From Cordylochernes scorpioides (Eukaryota; Arthropoda; Arachnida; Pseudoscorpiones; Chernetidae): a stretch of 64,000 nucleotides of DNA. The notes under the pieces were generated by a model, which had not been told where the DNA came from, did not search any database, and worked only from the letters and a program-made list of their open reading frames with translations. Positions 51,727-63,011 of the stretch are shown here, piece by piece. Position numbers and translations under genes: made by a program. The stretch covers positions 80,898,935 to 80,962,934 of the forward strand of contig CP092879.1 in assembly GCA_030710605.1 (NCBI GenBank). Direction: 5' to 3'. Numbering within the stretch: the first letter of the stretch is position 1; every line of letters starts with the position of its first letter.

Positions 51727-54700
51727 TGCCACGTTTTTATTTTTAAAACGCTAATTTTAGTTCAGTAAAACTTTATTTTTAAAGTTTATTATTTTAAAAG
51801 TGAAATGTTTGTTAATGAAATAGACATTTTGCCTAAACTCATTTATTGCTGCTTTCTTTTACAAGCCATTTGTTTATGTATATTTTTACATATCGTTTTT
51901 ATTGAGTTTTTACTAATTTAGTATGTACATCATTGACTTTTAATGAATGGAAAATAAAAATGAAAATAAACACATGAAAAATTAAAATAACATTTTAAAG
52001 GAAATTATGTACAATTGAAAATTGTTTTTGTAACGTCTCATATTCCCCTTCTTGAAGCATTTATTCTCGGGTAATAAATGGTCGAAGTTGAGATATGTGA
52101 ACGCGTCTTGCTTGCTTTTGGTCTTTCAGAGAGATATCGTAGGTTACATCAGATATCTCTTTTTGAATGACAAATGGTCCTTCATATTTTGGTGATGTCT
52201 TGATGAGACGAGGGTCGTTGAAGGCAATTTTTCTTATGACTAAGTCTCCTTCTTTAAAGACATACTTGGGGTGATGGCTATCGTGTTTAATCTTCCACTT
52301 ACTTCTAATTTGTTCTGTCCGCAGGCTAGCTTTCTTCCTGGCTTCTTTAATTGTAATTGGAGTTTGGTCGGCAAATTCGGGTACATTACCGATTCCATAC
52401 ATTAAGAAAAGCGGTGAAAAACCAGTCACGTCATGTGGTGTGGAATTATAATTTTTGACAACTTGCGGTAACAATGTGCTCCATTTACATCTAGGTTTCT
52501 CTAGAACAGCTATTCTCAGTTTTGTCATTATCGTATCATTTAATTTCTCACAAATGCCATTGCACTGAGGATGATAAGGCGAAGTATATGTGTGTTTAAT
52601 TCCTTGTAAAGAAAGAAATTTGTTGAACTCTTTTGATATAAAATTTTTGCCATTATCTGTTAAGATAGTATTGATCGAATTAACAGATTTGATTATCTTA
52701 TCAAGACATTGAGTGACAGCTTGAGCAGTGTTTGTTATTGTGGGATATGCCCATAGATAACGAGTTGCGTGATCAACAAAAACTTGAATGAATTTATGCT
52801 TTGTGTTAGCTGCTGCTGTTCCCAGTACAATAGTGTCACAACCGATCATTTGTAATGGTTGGATATTTGACGTTGGAGTGATCATTTCTCCTAAAGTTGG
52901 TTCATGTCTGACCTTCACTAGTTGACAAGATTTACAAGATCGAACATAATTCTTGATATCAGTTGTTATTCCTTTCCACCAATAACATTGAGTTATAAGT
53001 TTGCATGTTTTTGTTATTGATGGGTGACTCAATGAATCGTGATATTCTTCCAATATTTTTTTGGTAAGCGAGTTTGGGACAACTGCTTTAAAAACTCCTT
53101 TTTGTTTGATCATTACCACACCGTCGTGAGTGTGGGAATTTTTCAAGAAACTCAAATCTGAATTTTGTTGGTGTTCTTGAAGTTCTTGAGTTGCAATGTT
53201 AACAACTGGGAGTCTTGATAAGGCGTCAACATGAGTTTGTTGCTTTCCAGAACGATGAACGATGTTACATGATTTCGAGGATAAACTAAGAATCCATCTA
53301 AAATACTTAGGTTTCGGTTTCTTCATGGTGAAAAGCCATTGGAGCGCCGCATGATCAGTGATGATTTCAAATGGTTGGTTTTCTATGTACACATGAAAGT
53401 GATCAGTTGCTTGTATTACGGCTAGGCATTCCATCTCATAAGCAGAATAATTCTCTTGGTGTGGTTGCAGTGTTTTGGAGTAATAAGCAATTACATGTTC
53501 CTCATTGTCTGGACCAATTTGTGTTAGGATTGCTCCAATTCCATATTTGGAGGCATCTGTATAAACTTTAGAGGGGTAGTCCGGGTTGTAAATAGCAAGG
53601 ACAGGTTTTGTAGATAGTGCAATTTTAAGTTTAGCGAACGACTCCTCTACTTCCTCATTCCAGATGAAGGGCTGATTCTTCCGAGTGAGTCGAACCAAGG
53701 GAAATGAAATTTTAGAAAAGTCCTTCACAAATTTTCTGTAATAATTTGCCAATCCCATGAACTGACGAACTTTCTTTACAGTATCAGGTCTTGGAAAGTC
53801 TTGAATAGATTTTACTTTTCCTGGATCAGGTTTTAATTGATTGTGACTGATGATATGTCCGAGGTATTTTACTTCAGTTCTTCCAAAAATACATTTCGAC
53901 AATTTTAATTTCATGTTGTACTGTCTTAATTTGTCAAAAACTTTACTAAGAAGCTCTATGTGCTCTTGCCATGTTTTCGTGTACACCAATATGTCATCTT
54001 GGAAAGAGCAAGTTCCTTTCCATAATAATTCACCTAGAATATGTTGGATTATCCTTTGAAACGTTGAAGCAGCATTTTTTAAACCAAAGGGCATCACTAA
54101 AAACTCATAATGACCATCGTTTGTGACGAATGCAGTTTTTTGAATAGATTGCGGGTCCATTTCGATCTGCCAATAACCCCATGCAACATCAAGGGTAGAG
54201 AAGAATCTGGATCCATGCAATCGATCAAACATGTCCTGTATGTGAGGTAGGGGTTGCCTGTCATCCAGTGTGATCTCATTAAGACGTCTGTAATCAATGC
54301 ACATCCTTTTATTTCCATCCTTCTTGGGAACCATAACAACAGGAAATGCCCAAGGAGAATCTGAAGTTCTTATTAACTTGTGTTCGAGAAGTTCTTTAAC
54401 TTGTTCAGCTATCTCTTCATACTCTTTTAGAGGACGACGATAGGGTCTAAGAGAAATTGGTTGTTCACTTTTCGTGATGATCTTATGTTGTATAGCTACT
54501 TTTCCCAAATCAATGGCATGCTGAGAAAATACATTCCTATTGTGTTCAAGTAATTCTTTTAATTCATGTTCTCTTATCTCTTCTAGATGATTTACAAGAA
54601 TTGGATTTTGTAATCCATCAAATTTGGTGTAAATTGTTTTGTCTCTGACATCTATTAAAAGATTAAAAAGAGATGCAACATCTAATCCGATCAAGAGTGG

Positions 54701-56044
54701 ATATTTAAAGTTCTTCATTACATGGAGAGTTACAGGTTTAATTAGTTTATCTATTCTTACCTTGGTCTGAAGGCTTCCACATGTTCTGGTAACACCATCC
54801 GCTTGGCTGATGTGAATGTCTGAATTTGGTTGAAGTTGAAGACGGGTTCGCTTGAACAATCGCCAATTGATTATTGATACTGTTGCTCCAGTATCCACAA
54901 ATGCTTGCGCAGGAATTCCATTTACTTCAACACTTATGTTGATAAGCTTGAAAGCTCCTTGTGTATGGGTATTTGTCAAAGTACTTACATTCAACAATTC
55001 CGGGGCTTCGCATACTTGTTTCACTGAAGTGTTTTGATTAGGCCTATCCTTTTTATAATTAGGATCATAATCCTCACAATCTGTGACCCAATGTTTAATT
55101 TTTATTCCCTTTTTCGAACATATTGGACACCAGAATGGGCAAACATTTTTTCTACTATCATTATTTTTTGTCGCGAGATGTATTTTGTTTTTAGGCTTAA
55201 ACTGAATTGAAGCCCTATTTTGTTCAATTGAAGCTGCGATATGAAACCATTTTGTGGCGTCAGTTGGCTGTGCAGCCACAATTAAATCTTTCCAATCATT
55301 TGGAAGTCCGTCTGTTAATAAATGAATTTTTTCCTCCTTCGTTAGATGGGTTTGATTTAACAGGCGAATTTTATCTTGAAAATAATTTTCTATTGATTCT
55401 TCTCGTTTTAATCTTCGATGTGATGCTGAGACAATTGGATTTGCGTTGTATGAACCAAATCTTTGAATCAACTTTTCCTTTACAACTTCCCATCTTTTTA
55501 TTGCAGGATTTGAAATAATCTCGTCTGCATACCATTCAAGTGCTGAATCTGTCAAGTAGTACATAAGATTTTTGATTTTTTCATCTTCTTTTAAAGAATT
55601 ATTTTCAAAATCATATAATTTGATCCATGACTCAGGCCTAATTGCCGACTTCGAGCCGTTGAATTTTTGCAACCGGTTGTTTGGATTTTCCGCCATTTTT
55701 TTTTCTTCGTATCCTGTCGACTGCGCCAAATGCCACGTTTTTATTTTTAAAACGCTAATTTTAGTTCAGTAAAACTTTATTTTTAAAGTTTATTATTTTA
55801 AAAGTGAAATGTTTGTTAATGAAATAGACATTTTGCCTAAACTCATTTATTGCTGCTTTCTTTTACAAGCCATTTGTTTATGTATATTTTTACATATCGT
55901 TTTTATTGAGTTTTTACTAATTTAGTATGTACATCATTGACTTTTAATGAATGGAAAATAAAAATGAAAATAAACACATGAAAAATTAAAATAACATTTT
56001 AAAGGAAATTATGTACAATTGAAAATTGTTTTTGTAACGTCTCA
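51727..56044 (-). mobile_element. Ty3/Gypsy LTR retrotransposon, structurally intact
   Basis: 4318 bp. The 314-bp LTRs at 51727-52040 and 55731-56044 (TGCCACG...GTCTCA on the plus strand) look identical by eye. A 4-bp ATAT duplication flanks it (51723-51726 and 56045-56048). On the minus strand the primer site TGGCGCAGTCGACAGGATA follows the 5' LTR, complementary to a CGACTGCG-CCA (serine-type) tRNA end. The polypurine tract AGAAGGGG precedes the 3' LTR. One uninterrupted gag-pol frame and no env. Probably recently inserted and possibly active. Confidence 0.95.
52061..55729 (-). CDS. Gypsy gag-pol polyprotein
   Basis: 1222 residues in a single frame. Gag is at about 12-190, with a variant zinc knuckle at 201-218 (C201-C204-H213-C218). 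The aspartic protease is at about 255-360 (AFVDTGATVS, D279). Reverse transcriptase is at about 430-620 (LDVAWGYWQIEMDP with D514; FQDD box 576-579). RNase H is at about 710-830 (VYTDAS D725, E765, D792). Integrase has a zinc site H897-H902-C932-C935 and a D965-D1025-E1061 catalytic core with 35 residues between the last two. A chromodomain-free C-terminus holds a YEGPFVIQ module. The start at 55729 lies 2 bp inside the LTR boundary; a second Met at residue 12 may be the real one. The RT box has Phe instead of Tyr, which occurs in some Gypsy lineages. Everything needed for retrotransposition appears present. Confidence 0.95.
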   Translation of the reverse strand: MAQSTGYEEKKMAENPNNRLQKFNGSKSAIRPESWIKLYDFENNSLKEDEKIKNLMYYLTDSALEWYADEIISNPAIKRWEVVKEKLIQRFGSYNANPIVSASHRRLKREESIENYFQDKIRLLNQTHLTKEEKIHLLTDGLPNDWKDLIVAAQPTDATKWFHIAASIEQNRASIQFKPKNKIHLATKNNDSRKNVCPFWCPICSKKGIKIKHWVTDCEDYDPNYKKDRPNQNTSVKQVCEAPELLNVSTLTNTHTQGAFKLINISVEVNGIPAQAFVDTGATVSIINWRLFKRTRLQLQPNSDIHISQADGVTRTCGSLQTKVRIDKLIKPVTLHVMKNFKYPLLIGLDVASLFNLLIDVRDKTIYTKFDGLQNPILVNHLEEIREHELKELLEHNRNVFSQHAIDLGKVAIQHKIITKSEQPISLRPYRRPLKEYEEIAEQVKELLEHKLIRTSDSPWAFPVVMVPKKDGNKRMCIDYRRLNEITLDDRQPLPHIQDMFDRLHGSRFFSTLDVAWGYWQIEMDPQSIQKTAFVTNDGHYEFLVMPFGLKNAASTFQRIIQHILGELLWKGTCSFQDDILVYTKTWQEHIELLSKVFDKLRQYNMKLKLSKCIFGRTEVKYLGHIISHNQLKPDPGKVKSIQDFPRPDTVKKVRQFMGLANYYRKFVKDFSKISFPLVRLTRKNQPFIWNEEVEESFAKLKIALSTKPVLAIYNPDYPSKVYTDASKYGIGAILTQIGPDNEEHVIAYYSKTLQPHQENYSAYEMECLAVIQATDHFHVYIENQPFEIITDHAALQWLFTMKKPKPKYFRWILSLSSKSCNIVHRSGKQQTHVDALSRLPVVNIATQELQEHQQNSDLSFLKNSHTHDGVVMIKQKGVFKAVVPNSLTKKILEEYHDSLSHPSITKTCKLITQCYWWKGITTDIKNYVRSCKSCQLVKVRHEPTLGEMITPTSNIQPLQMIGCDTIVLGTAAANTKHKFIQVFVDHATRYLWAYPTITNTAQAVTQCLDKIIKSVNSINTILTDNGKNFISKEFNKFLSLQGIKHTYTSPYHPQCNGICEKLNDTIMTKLRIAVLEKPRCKWSTLLPQVVKNYNSTPHDVTGFSPLFLMYGIGNVPEFADQTPITIKEARKKASLRTEQIRSKWKIKHDSHHPKYVFKEGDLVIRKIAFNDPRLIKTSPKYEGPFVIQKEISDVTYDISLKDQKQARRVHISQLRPFITRE

Positions 56045-56700
56045 ATATATATTATTTTTTATATTATAAATATATTTAATTTTTATAATAAAATCTTTTT
56101 TATTGAATCCAATATATATGCTTTTTTTATTATCTAAAGATTTAAATAGGGATTGCTCTATATTGAGAATAGAACTTGACGATTTATAAAAAATGTATCA
56201 ATTTTCTTTTTTAATTAGAAATCAAAGAGAGAGTAGTTTGAGGAATTAAAAAAAAAAGAACATGTATTAAATACCTTAAAAATAATTAAAGCCAATAACT
56301 TAAATTCTCTAGGACAATTGCATAATTTTCTTTCTTAAACTAAGGTTTATAAAAATTAATATAAATGCATATCACATAATAATAATAATAATAACATAAG
56401 TAATGTTTGAACAATATTCGTTTGGTAAGAACCCGGGTCATTCAGTTAGTATGATCATAAAAATATATGTCTCTGAATTATTGAATGCCAATTTCCTTAG
56501 TTATTTTCATATAATAAACTTTTTTAGAGTATTAAAAAACCAACGCATTTTCAGAGAAAAATAAAAGAGAATATGTGTTTATAATATTATAAAAAATAAT
56601 GCAAATATTTATAAGGCACGTGGTGGCAGGTAAAGGGGTGACGTGATAAACTGTGATAGTCGGGTCAGGGGTCAAATCTAGGGATTTAAATGACCTTCTG
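56045..56700. other. AT-rich DNA, then a GC-richer stretch
   Basis: No gene to 56620. A GAACCCGGGTCATTCAGTTAGT remnant of a Helitron 3' end is visible near 56427-56449 (middle trimmed). From 56615 the base composition rises toward a candidate exon. Confidence 0.5.
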
Positions 56701-56724
56701 CTGCCATTCACTCCACAGGCAGCC

Positions 56725-56764
56725 ATGAGACGACCTGTGGGGACGCTGCTGTTGTCATTGATCG
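56725..56764 (+). CDS. Candidate first exon encoding a signal peptide
   Basis: AGCCATGA start context, then 13 codons translating to MRRPVGTLLLSLI plus one base, followed immediately by GTGAGT, a consensus 5' splice site. A basic start with a hydrophobic Leu-rich stretch is typical of a signal peptide that breaks across the first intron. The surrounding ~130 bp are GC-richer than the flanks. No matching downstream exon is recognisable within the 7 kb left, which are filled by transposons. The rest of the gene would lie outside the window, or this is chance. Confidence 0.35.
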
Positions 56765-56916
56765 GTGAGTGATGGCTGGATTACTGATTACTCTATGAAT
56801 TTCGCTCGCTCTATGTATTTTTACAAAACAAATTCTATCTGTGATATATTTGAAGTTATTAATATTTTAATATTAGCTCTTTTTAAAAATTTTGAATATA
56901 TTTCTAACTTCTAGGG

Positions 56917-57238
56917 CAGTGATTCTCAACCACTGTGCCGCGGTAATTTTGTGTGCCGCGAAATTCTAAAAATGTGCCGCCGAATTTTAGTCATATGATT
57001 ATGTTCACGTTTGTATTGGTTTTTCTTTTTCATTTTTTTACTTTTTAAAATAACGAAATTAGCAAATTGAATGTTAGAGATGTATATTACTTATATTTTG
57101 CATAGAAATATTGATACATAATTTGAATTTTTTTGCATTCAAGTTAGCAAAATTGTGCCGCGAAATTCTAAAATTGTGCCGCCAAATTTTCAAATCTTTA
57201 AAATAATGCCGCAACAAAAAAAAGGTTGAGAATCACTG
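56917..57238. mobile_element. hAT-family MITE
   Basis: Perfect 15-bp inverted ends CAGTGATTCTCAACC, flanked by an exact 8-bp duplication TTCTAGGG (56909-56916 and 57239-57246). Both signs are diagnostic of hAT elements. The interior has repeated GTGCCGCG(A/G) motifs and no frame. Confidence 0.95.
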
Positions 57239-57254
57239 TTCTAGGGTATTATAA

Positions 57255-57431
57255 TTATTTAAAATATTTTCAAGTATATAAATCAGTTCTTAAAAATAAA
57301 AAGACACTTCGGCTATGAATTGCTTTTATTTTCTCGACATTTCGACAAAAATCTTTTGTTCTCGTCAATAATAAGAATTAAAAAAATAAAGCTTTTGGCA
57401 AGGCGTTTTAAATGTATCTATAAATCAATAT
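57255..57431. repeat. Direct repeat flanking the Copia, left copy
   Basis: TATATAAATCAGTTCTTAAA...CTTTTGGCAAGGCGTTTTAA corresponds to 61478-61648 at roughly 95% by eye. It contains TTTCTCGACATTTCGACAAA. No coding region. Confidence 0.8.
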
Positions 57432-57614
57432 ATAATATTTGCAATCGACTATAAATTTAAAATATTTAAAAAGATTAAATTATCGTTTTTAATTGAAATA
57501 TAATGGAAACGTCTACTCATAAATATTTTCTACAATATATTAAGAAAAATATTTAATAAATAACCTTTTGAAGGGACTAGGTTTAAAATAAGGATTTTAA
57601 AAGCTATATAAATG
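57432..57614. other. AT-rich spacer before the Copia
   Basis: AT-rich, no features. Ends in AAATG, the duplicated target. Confidence 0.6.
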
Positions 57615-60600
57615 TGTTGGATACTGAATGCTACGACGGCTAGCGCCACGCTGCCCTTATCATCACCACCTACAGTTTGTTTACTTCTTCTCTACATTAT
57701 AAATAACTGTTCGCTACCATAACTTTGTTTTTCTTACTAAATGGATAATAAAGATTATTATTATATAATCATCAACGTCCTCATGCCTTCATACAAGCTG
57801 TAAGTACCTAAATCTTACAACAATTAGATTATGAGACTGAATATTGCATGAAATTCAACTAACGAGTTAAGACAAAGAAAAAAGGCTTAGCAAAAATGGC
57901 GTCACTCCCGAGCCACGATGTAACCCTAGATAAGCTCGACGGCTATAACTACTCACTATGGTCTTTCAAAATTGAAATGCTCTTGCAAAAGGAAGATCTT
58001 TGGGAAGTTGTCACCGAAAATATTCCAGATGAACCTAAAGTCGAATGGAAAAAGAAAGACTCAAAAGCCAGAGCTATCATTAATCTAAGCATCGCCGACT
58101 CACAAATAGTGCACGTTAAAAACCTACTAACAGCCAAAGCCACCTGGGACACTCTTAAAAATATCTATGAAAGAAAAACACTCTCAGGAAAAATTTATTT
58201 GCTAAGGAAACTATACAGCTTAAAACTCGAAGAAGACAAAGACATGCAACAGGACATCACTACCATGATGGAAATAGTTGACAAACTGCGAACCATCGGC
58301 GAAACACTAAAGTACTCTCACATCACGGCTATACTGCTTTGCTCGCTTCCAAAGAGCTACTCAAATCTCATCACGATGTTGGAATCAAGGCCTGATGACG
58401 AGCTAACGCTTGAATTTACCAAGAACAAACTCCTTGATGAACACACACGCAGAGTAGAAAGCTCGAAAGACGAAAGCACCGGATCAAAAGCCTTAAAAAG
58501 CCTCCACAGAGCTTCAAGCCAAAGAAGAGAAAAAGAGAAGAAATTCTGTTCTTTCTGCCACAAACCAAACCACTCCAAGGAAGAATGTTGGCACTATCAA
58601 AAGCGAAACAACAGCAACAAAGAGTACAAATATGAAAACTTCAGAAGAGGAAACGTACCAAAGTACACAAATCAGTCGAGTGTCACCCAAGAACAACCAA
58701 CAAATCAGAGAACAACAAAGGACCTAACCCAAAAGCTCTCAATTGCACTCAACGAGAAGCAAGTGTACACAACTGGTTCGTCGACTCCGGAGCCACATCT
58801 CACATGGCGTACGATGAAAGCTTCTTCACTGAACTTAACAGAGAACAAACGCAAAATGTTGTGGTTGCAAATGGCAATAAGCTGCAGGTCAAAGGGATAG
58901 GACAAGGAGAAATCAAAGTCATCACACCCCAAGGAAAGACTGACACCTTACTTCTCACAAAAGTTCTCTACATCCCGGAACTAACAGACAACCTTCTGTC
59001 AGTGAGTGCGGCCACCTCCAACGGATGTAAAGTGACGTTCCAAAGAGATTGGTGTACCATCGAAAGAGACAACACAGCCCTCGCGAACGGTATACTTGAC
59101 AATGGAATGTACCGACTCCACCTGGATGACAACCTCCAAACTCGCACATTCAAAGCAAATGTAGCAAAACAAAACCACTGCAAGAACAAAAATTGCCTCA
59201 TGCTCTGGCAAGGCAGACTAGGACACATAAATATAGAATCAATTAAGAAAATTCAAAATGAGAACCTAGCAAGAGGACTAAGTCTAAATAACTGCTCGCA
59301 CAGCACAGACTGCGTTCAGTGCATTCAAGGAAAACTCACCGAGACCCAATTTCCAAAGAAGACAGAGTACAGAGCAACTGGAACGCTTCAACTCGTCCAC
59401 AGTGATGTCTGCGGTCCATTACCAACTAACTCTCTCAGCGGTAATAGATACTTCATCACCTTCACTGATGACTACAGCAGATACACGAAGATCTACCTCC
59501 TGAAAGGAAAAGACGAAGTCTATGAAAAAATAAAAGACTATGTCATCTCAGCGCACACGGAATTTGGAAAAAATATCCAAACCATACGGACAGACAACGG
59601 TCGTGAGTACGTAAACCGACATGTCGAAGATTTCCTGAACCAAAGCGGAATCAAACATCAGCTAACAGTCCCCTACTCACCAGCCCAGAACGGAGTAGCC
59701 GAAAGGAAAAATCGATCACTAATGGAGATGACAAGATGCATGCTGTTTGACTGAGGACTCCCACAGTCTCTATGGGCGGAAGCGGTTACCACAGCTAATT
59801 ACCTTCACAACCGAATAACCTCGAAAGCTACAGACAAGACTCCATTTGAACTATGGACCAACAGGAAGCCCAGTCTGAAGCATCTAAAAAGATTCGGATG
59901 TAAAGCCTTCGCCTATATTCCCAAGATAAAAAGAAACAAGTTGGATAGCAAAGTTATCGAAGGGATTTTTCTTGGATACGATGATCGAAGCAAAGGATAC
60001 AGAATCCTGCACGACACCGACAACATCACAATCAGCAGATCCGTAAAATTTCTAGAAAAAGAAAATGGGTTTCACCACGCTTCCTCAAAAACAACTTCAC
60101 CACAAGTACTAAGTACAGATCTAACTTCCTCTAATTATATTGGAAATGCAGAGGAAAGTCAGGAACCAGGAACACAATCCGAAAACCTTGAGGACTCAGA
60201 AACCGAGGATTACATTCAACCCGGTACAAGCACAGGAACACAAGTGGTCACACAAAGAAGATCCACGAGACCAACAAAGGGAATACCTCCCATAAGAAAT
60301 GACTACATGCTGTACAAAACTGAAGCTCAAGACATTCAGACACCCACCTGCTACTCGGAAGTCCTACAATTACCAAAAATAGAAAGAGAAAAATGGCTAT
60401 AAGCAATGAACGAAGAACTAAATTCTCTTGAGAAGAACAATGTCTGGGAACTAACGCCTCTACCTAAGGACAAAAAGATCATAGGATGTAAATGGACCTA
60501 TAAACAGAAACTCAACTCCAAAGGAGAAATAGAGCGGTACCAAGCCAGACTCGTAGCAAAAGGGTTCAATCAGAAATTTGGCCGAGACTACGAAGAAACC

Positions 60601-61463
60601 TTTGCACCAATTGTGAAGCATTCTACAATTAAAGCCTTCCTAGCTGCATCAGTCTACAAAGGGATGCAAGTGAACCACCTCGATGTCAAGACAGCGTTCC
60701 TACACGGCGACCTAGATAAAGAACTCTACATGGAACTCCCAGAAGGACTCCATACAAAACAAACAAACGAAGTCTGCAAACTAAAGAAGGCAATTTACGC
60801 TCTAAAACAAGCCGGAAGATCTTGGAACACAAAAATCGCAAGCACTCTAATTAAAAATAACTTCAAACAGAGCACTGTAGACCCATGCCTATTCACCAAG
60901 AATGAAGAAAACCATTCCATCTACTTGATTCTATATGTGGATGACATGCTCCTTGCAAGCGATTCCGAAATAATCATCCAAAACACTGTAAAAACTCTCG
61001 AAAAAGAATTCGAAATAAAAACCTTGGAGACCCCACTCAATTCATTGGCATAGAAATCTCAAGGAACAGAGAAGGTGAACTCCTTCTGAGCCAAAAGAAT
61101 AAAATCCAAGAATTAGTTGAAAGGTACAATCTCCAAGAAGCGAAACCTACTTTCACTCCCATGGAAAGCGGATATCCTGACCAAGCCGCTACCAAGGCCG
61201 ACATTTGAGAAGCTACGCAACAACCTCGTGACATCTCCACATTCATGCCGAGGATTGTTGGATACTGAATGCTACGACGGCTAGCGCCACGCTGCCCTTA
61301 TCATCACCACCTACAGTTTGTTTACTTCTTCTCTACATTATAAATAACTGTTCGCTACCATAACTTTGTTTTTCTTACTAAATGGATAATAAAGATTATT
61401 ATTATATAATCATCAACGTCCTCATGCCTTCATACAAGCTGTAAGTACCTAAATCTTACAACA
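57615..61463 (+). mobile_element. Ty1/Copia LTR retrotransposon, defective
   Basis: 3849 bp. The 208-bp LTRs (57615-57822 and 61256-61463, TGTTGG...CAACA) look identical by eye, flanked by AAATG (57610-57614 and 61464-61468). The primer site AGATTATGAGACTGA at 57826-57840 matches the anticodon arm of elongator tRNA-Met, as in half-tRNA primed Copia elements. The coding region has two frameshifts and two stops, and RNase H is deleted. Confidence 0.93.
57896..61208 (+). pseudogene. Copia gag-pol, two stops, two frameshifts, no RNase H
   Basis: Gag (57896-58900) has the DKLDGYNYSLWSFKIEM opening and a zinc knuckle CSFCHKPNHSKEEC. A frameshift near 58765 leads to pol: protease WFVDSGATSHMAYD, integrase zinc region, LVHSDVCGPL, FTDDYSRYT, RTDNGREY and SPAQNGVAERKNRS. 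An in-frame TGA at 59752-59754 comes just before GLPQSLWAEAV. A second in-frame TAA at 60400-60402 lies between EKWL and AMNEEL. RT (60406-61053) has KWTYKQKLNSKGEIERY and the catalytic LYVDDMLLAS. A 1-base frameshift near 61036 precedes FIGIEISRN. The frame ends at 61208, and only ~47 bp separate it from the 3' LTR, so all of RNase H is missing. Confidence 0.93.
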
Positions 61464-61477
61464 AAATGTGTGTTATT

Positions 61478-61648
61478 TAAAATATTTTTAACGTATATAA
61501 ATCAGTTCTTAAAAATAAAAAGACACTTTGGTTATGAATTGCTTTTATTTTCTCGACATTTCGACAAAATCTTTTGTTCTCGTCAATAATAAGAATTTAA
61601 AAAATAAAGCTTTTGGCAAGGCGTTTTAAATGTATCTATAAATCAATA
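61478..61648. repeat. Direct repeat flanking the Copia, right copy
   Basis: Second copy of 57255-57431. In total 4.2 kb separate the two, with the Copia in between. Confidence 0.8.
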
Positions 61649-62159
61649 TGTTTTCAATTGATATAAATGTGTGCTTGTAAACGTTTTTAAACTAAAAATA
61701 ATTTGTACAAATACGAGGATCCAAACCAAAAAATATAATTTTTTTCTTGAATATAATTATATTGTAACGTATAGTTTTTATTATACAGTAAAATATTTAA
61801 TTAAAAAGGCATATATTTGTTCAAAATATCATTTATTTTACCAATATTTCAGTTGGCTGAACGCCAACCTTTATCAAGGTATTAAATGATATCTTTTGAT
61901 CCAATATACACCTTTTCAATTAAAGATTTATTTCTGGATTTCTCTATTTTCAAAACAGTATAATGTATAAGTTTGTGTCTGAAATTATATTTGTCAATTA
62001 CGACTACTAAAATAAAATTATAAAATAAAAAGCCAGAGTGGCGGAACTATTTTATTTTATACTTCGTTTTGACAAAAAAAAAATTATTAGAGTCTACCTT
62101 ATATCAAATATATAAAAAATACTTTTAAAATAAAATAATATTAAAGGTCAGGTGTTGGT
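61649..62159. other. AT-rich intergenic DNA
   Basis: No gene. CAGTTGGCTGAACGCCAACC at 61851 is a short hairpin within a likely dispersed repeat. Confidence 0.5.
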
Positions 62160-62325
62160 ATTAAAATCAAAAATGGCATATTTTGACCACGTTTACATCA
62201 ACTTTATAACCTAATATTAGAAAACAGGCTAAATCAACGTTTAGTTGATTTCTGTTCGACTAGATGGCGCTCTGCTATATAAAAAGCTCATGCAATATGG
62301 TCAGGATATGCTTTTTATTTTTTAT
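62160..62325. mobile_element. Diverged palindromic MITE copy
   Basis: AAAAATGGCATATTTTGACC at the left and TGGTCAGGATATGCTTTTTA at the right, with CTAGATGGCGCTCTGC inside, as in 6094-6372. The middle is shorter. Confidence 0.65.
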
Positions 62326-62709
62326 ATCAAATATATATTTGGAAAATATAGTTAACGTTCAAAGAATTGCATACATTAAAATAAAAATCTATAAAAAAGA
62401 TGAAAATTTATATTTTCAAAATGTTTAACTTTTTAATCTCATTTTTAATCCAAATATTTATATAGGTTTGAAATTTTTCTCTTTGGGAAATATATATTAT
62501 TAAAAATATAGATATGTGGTTTTGAAATGTCTAAAAGAAATATTATTTTTCAAAAATATATTTACAATATTATAAAAATGCACACATTTGTTCGTCTATT
62601 TTTTATAATATTTTAAGAGAAAGGTGCCCTTTTTTTGTACAATAATACCATCTCCCGCTCTTTAAAAAATATATATTTTATAGAATATCAAATTATATAT
62701 ATAAATTTC
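62326..62709. other. AT-rich intergenic DNA
   Basis: No feature recognised. Confidence 0.6.
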
Positions 62710-62904
62710 TGTTGAAGATATTAATCTGTGATTTTAAATGTTTCTTTTTGACCAGTACTTTTGTTTTTTCTCTTTTTCTTAAAATGTTTCTTTCTTATTC
62801 TTCATTATTATTTGTTCTATAGGTAAAGCTTTGTTTTTTGATACTTGAATAAACAAATTCAAGTTTATTATATTTTTGTGTGCTTTTAAAGTTAAAACAC
62901 AACA
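62710..62904 (+). repeat. Candidate 5' LTR of a second Copia
   Basis: TGTTG...CAACA ended, 195 bp. Directly followed by GGTTATGGACCCAACCACGC (62905-62924), which resembles the complement of the initiator tRNA-Met anticodon arm used to prime Copia. The left boundary rests on the TGTTG match alone; the 3' LTR is outside the window. Confidence 0.6.
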
Positions 62905-63011
62905 GGTTATGGACCCAACCACGCATTCACTGCGAAATATAACAAAAACGAAGCAACGGTAAGCCTAAAAAGATTTCTATTTTGTTTATCACGTTAAAAT
63001 TTATATTTGTA

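Noticed and set aside
52061-55729. Endogenous retrovirus (env-bearing) interpretation of the Gypsy
   Set aside because: The single frame ends after integrase close to the 3' LTR; there is no third frame for an envelope protein.
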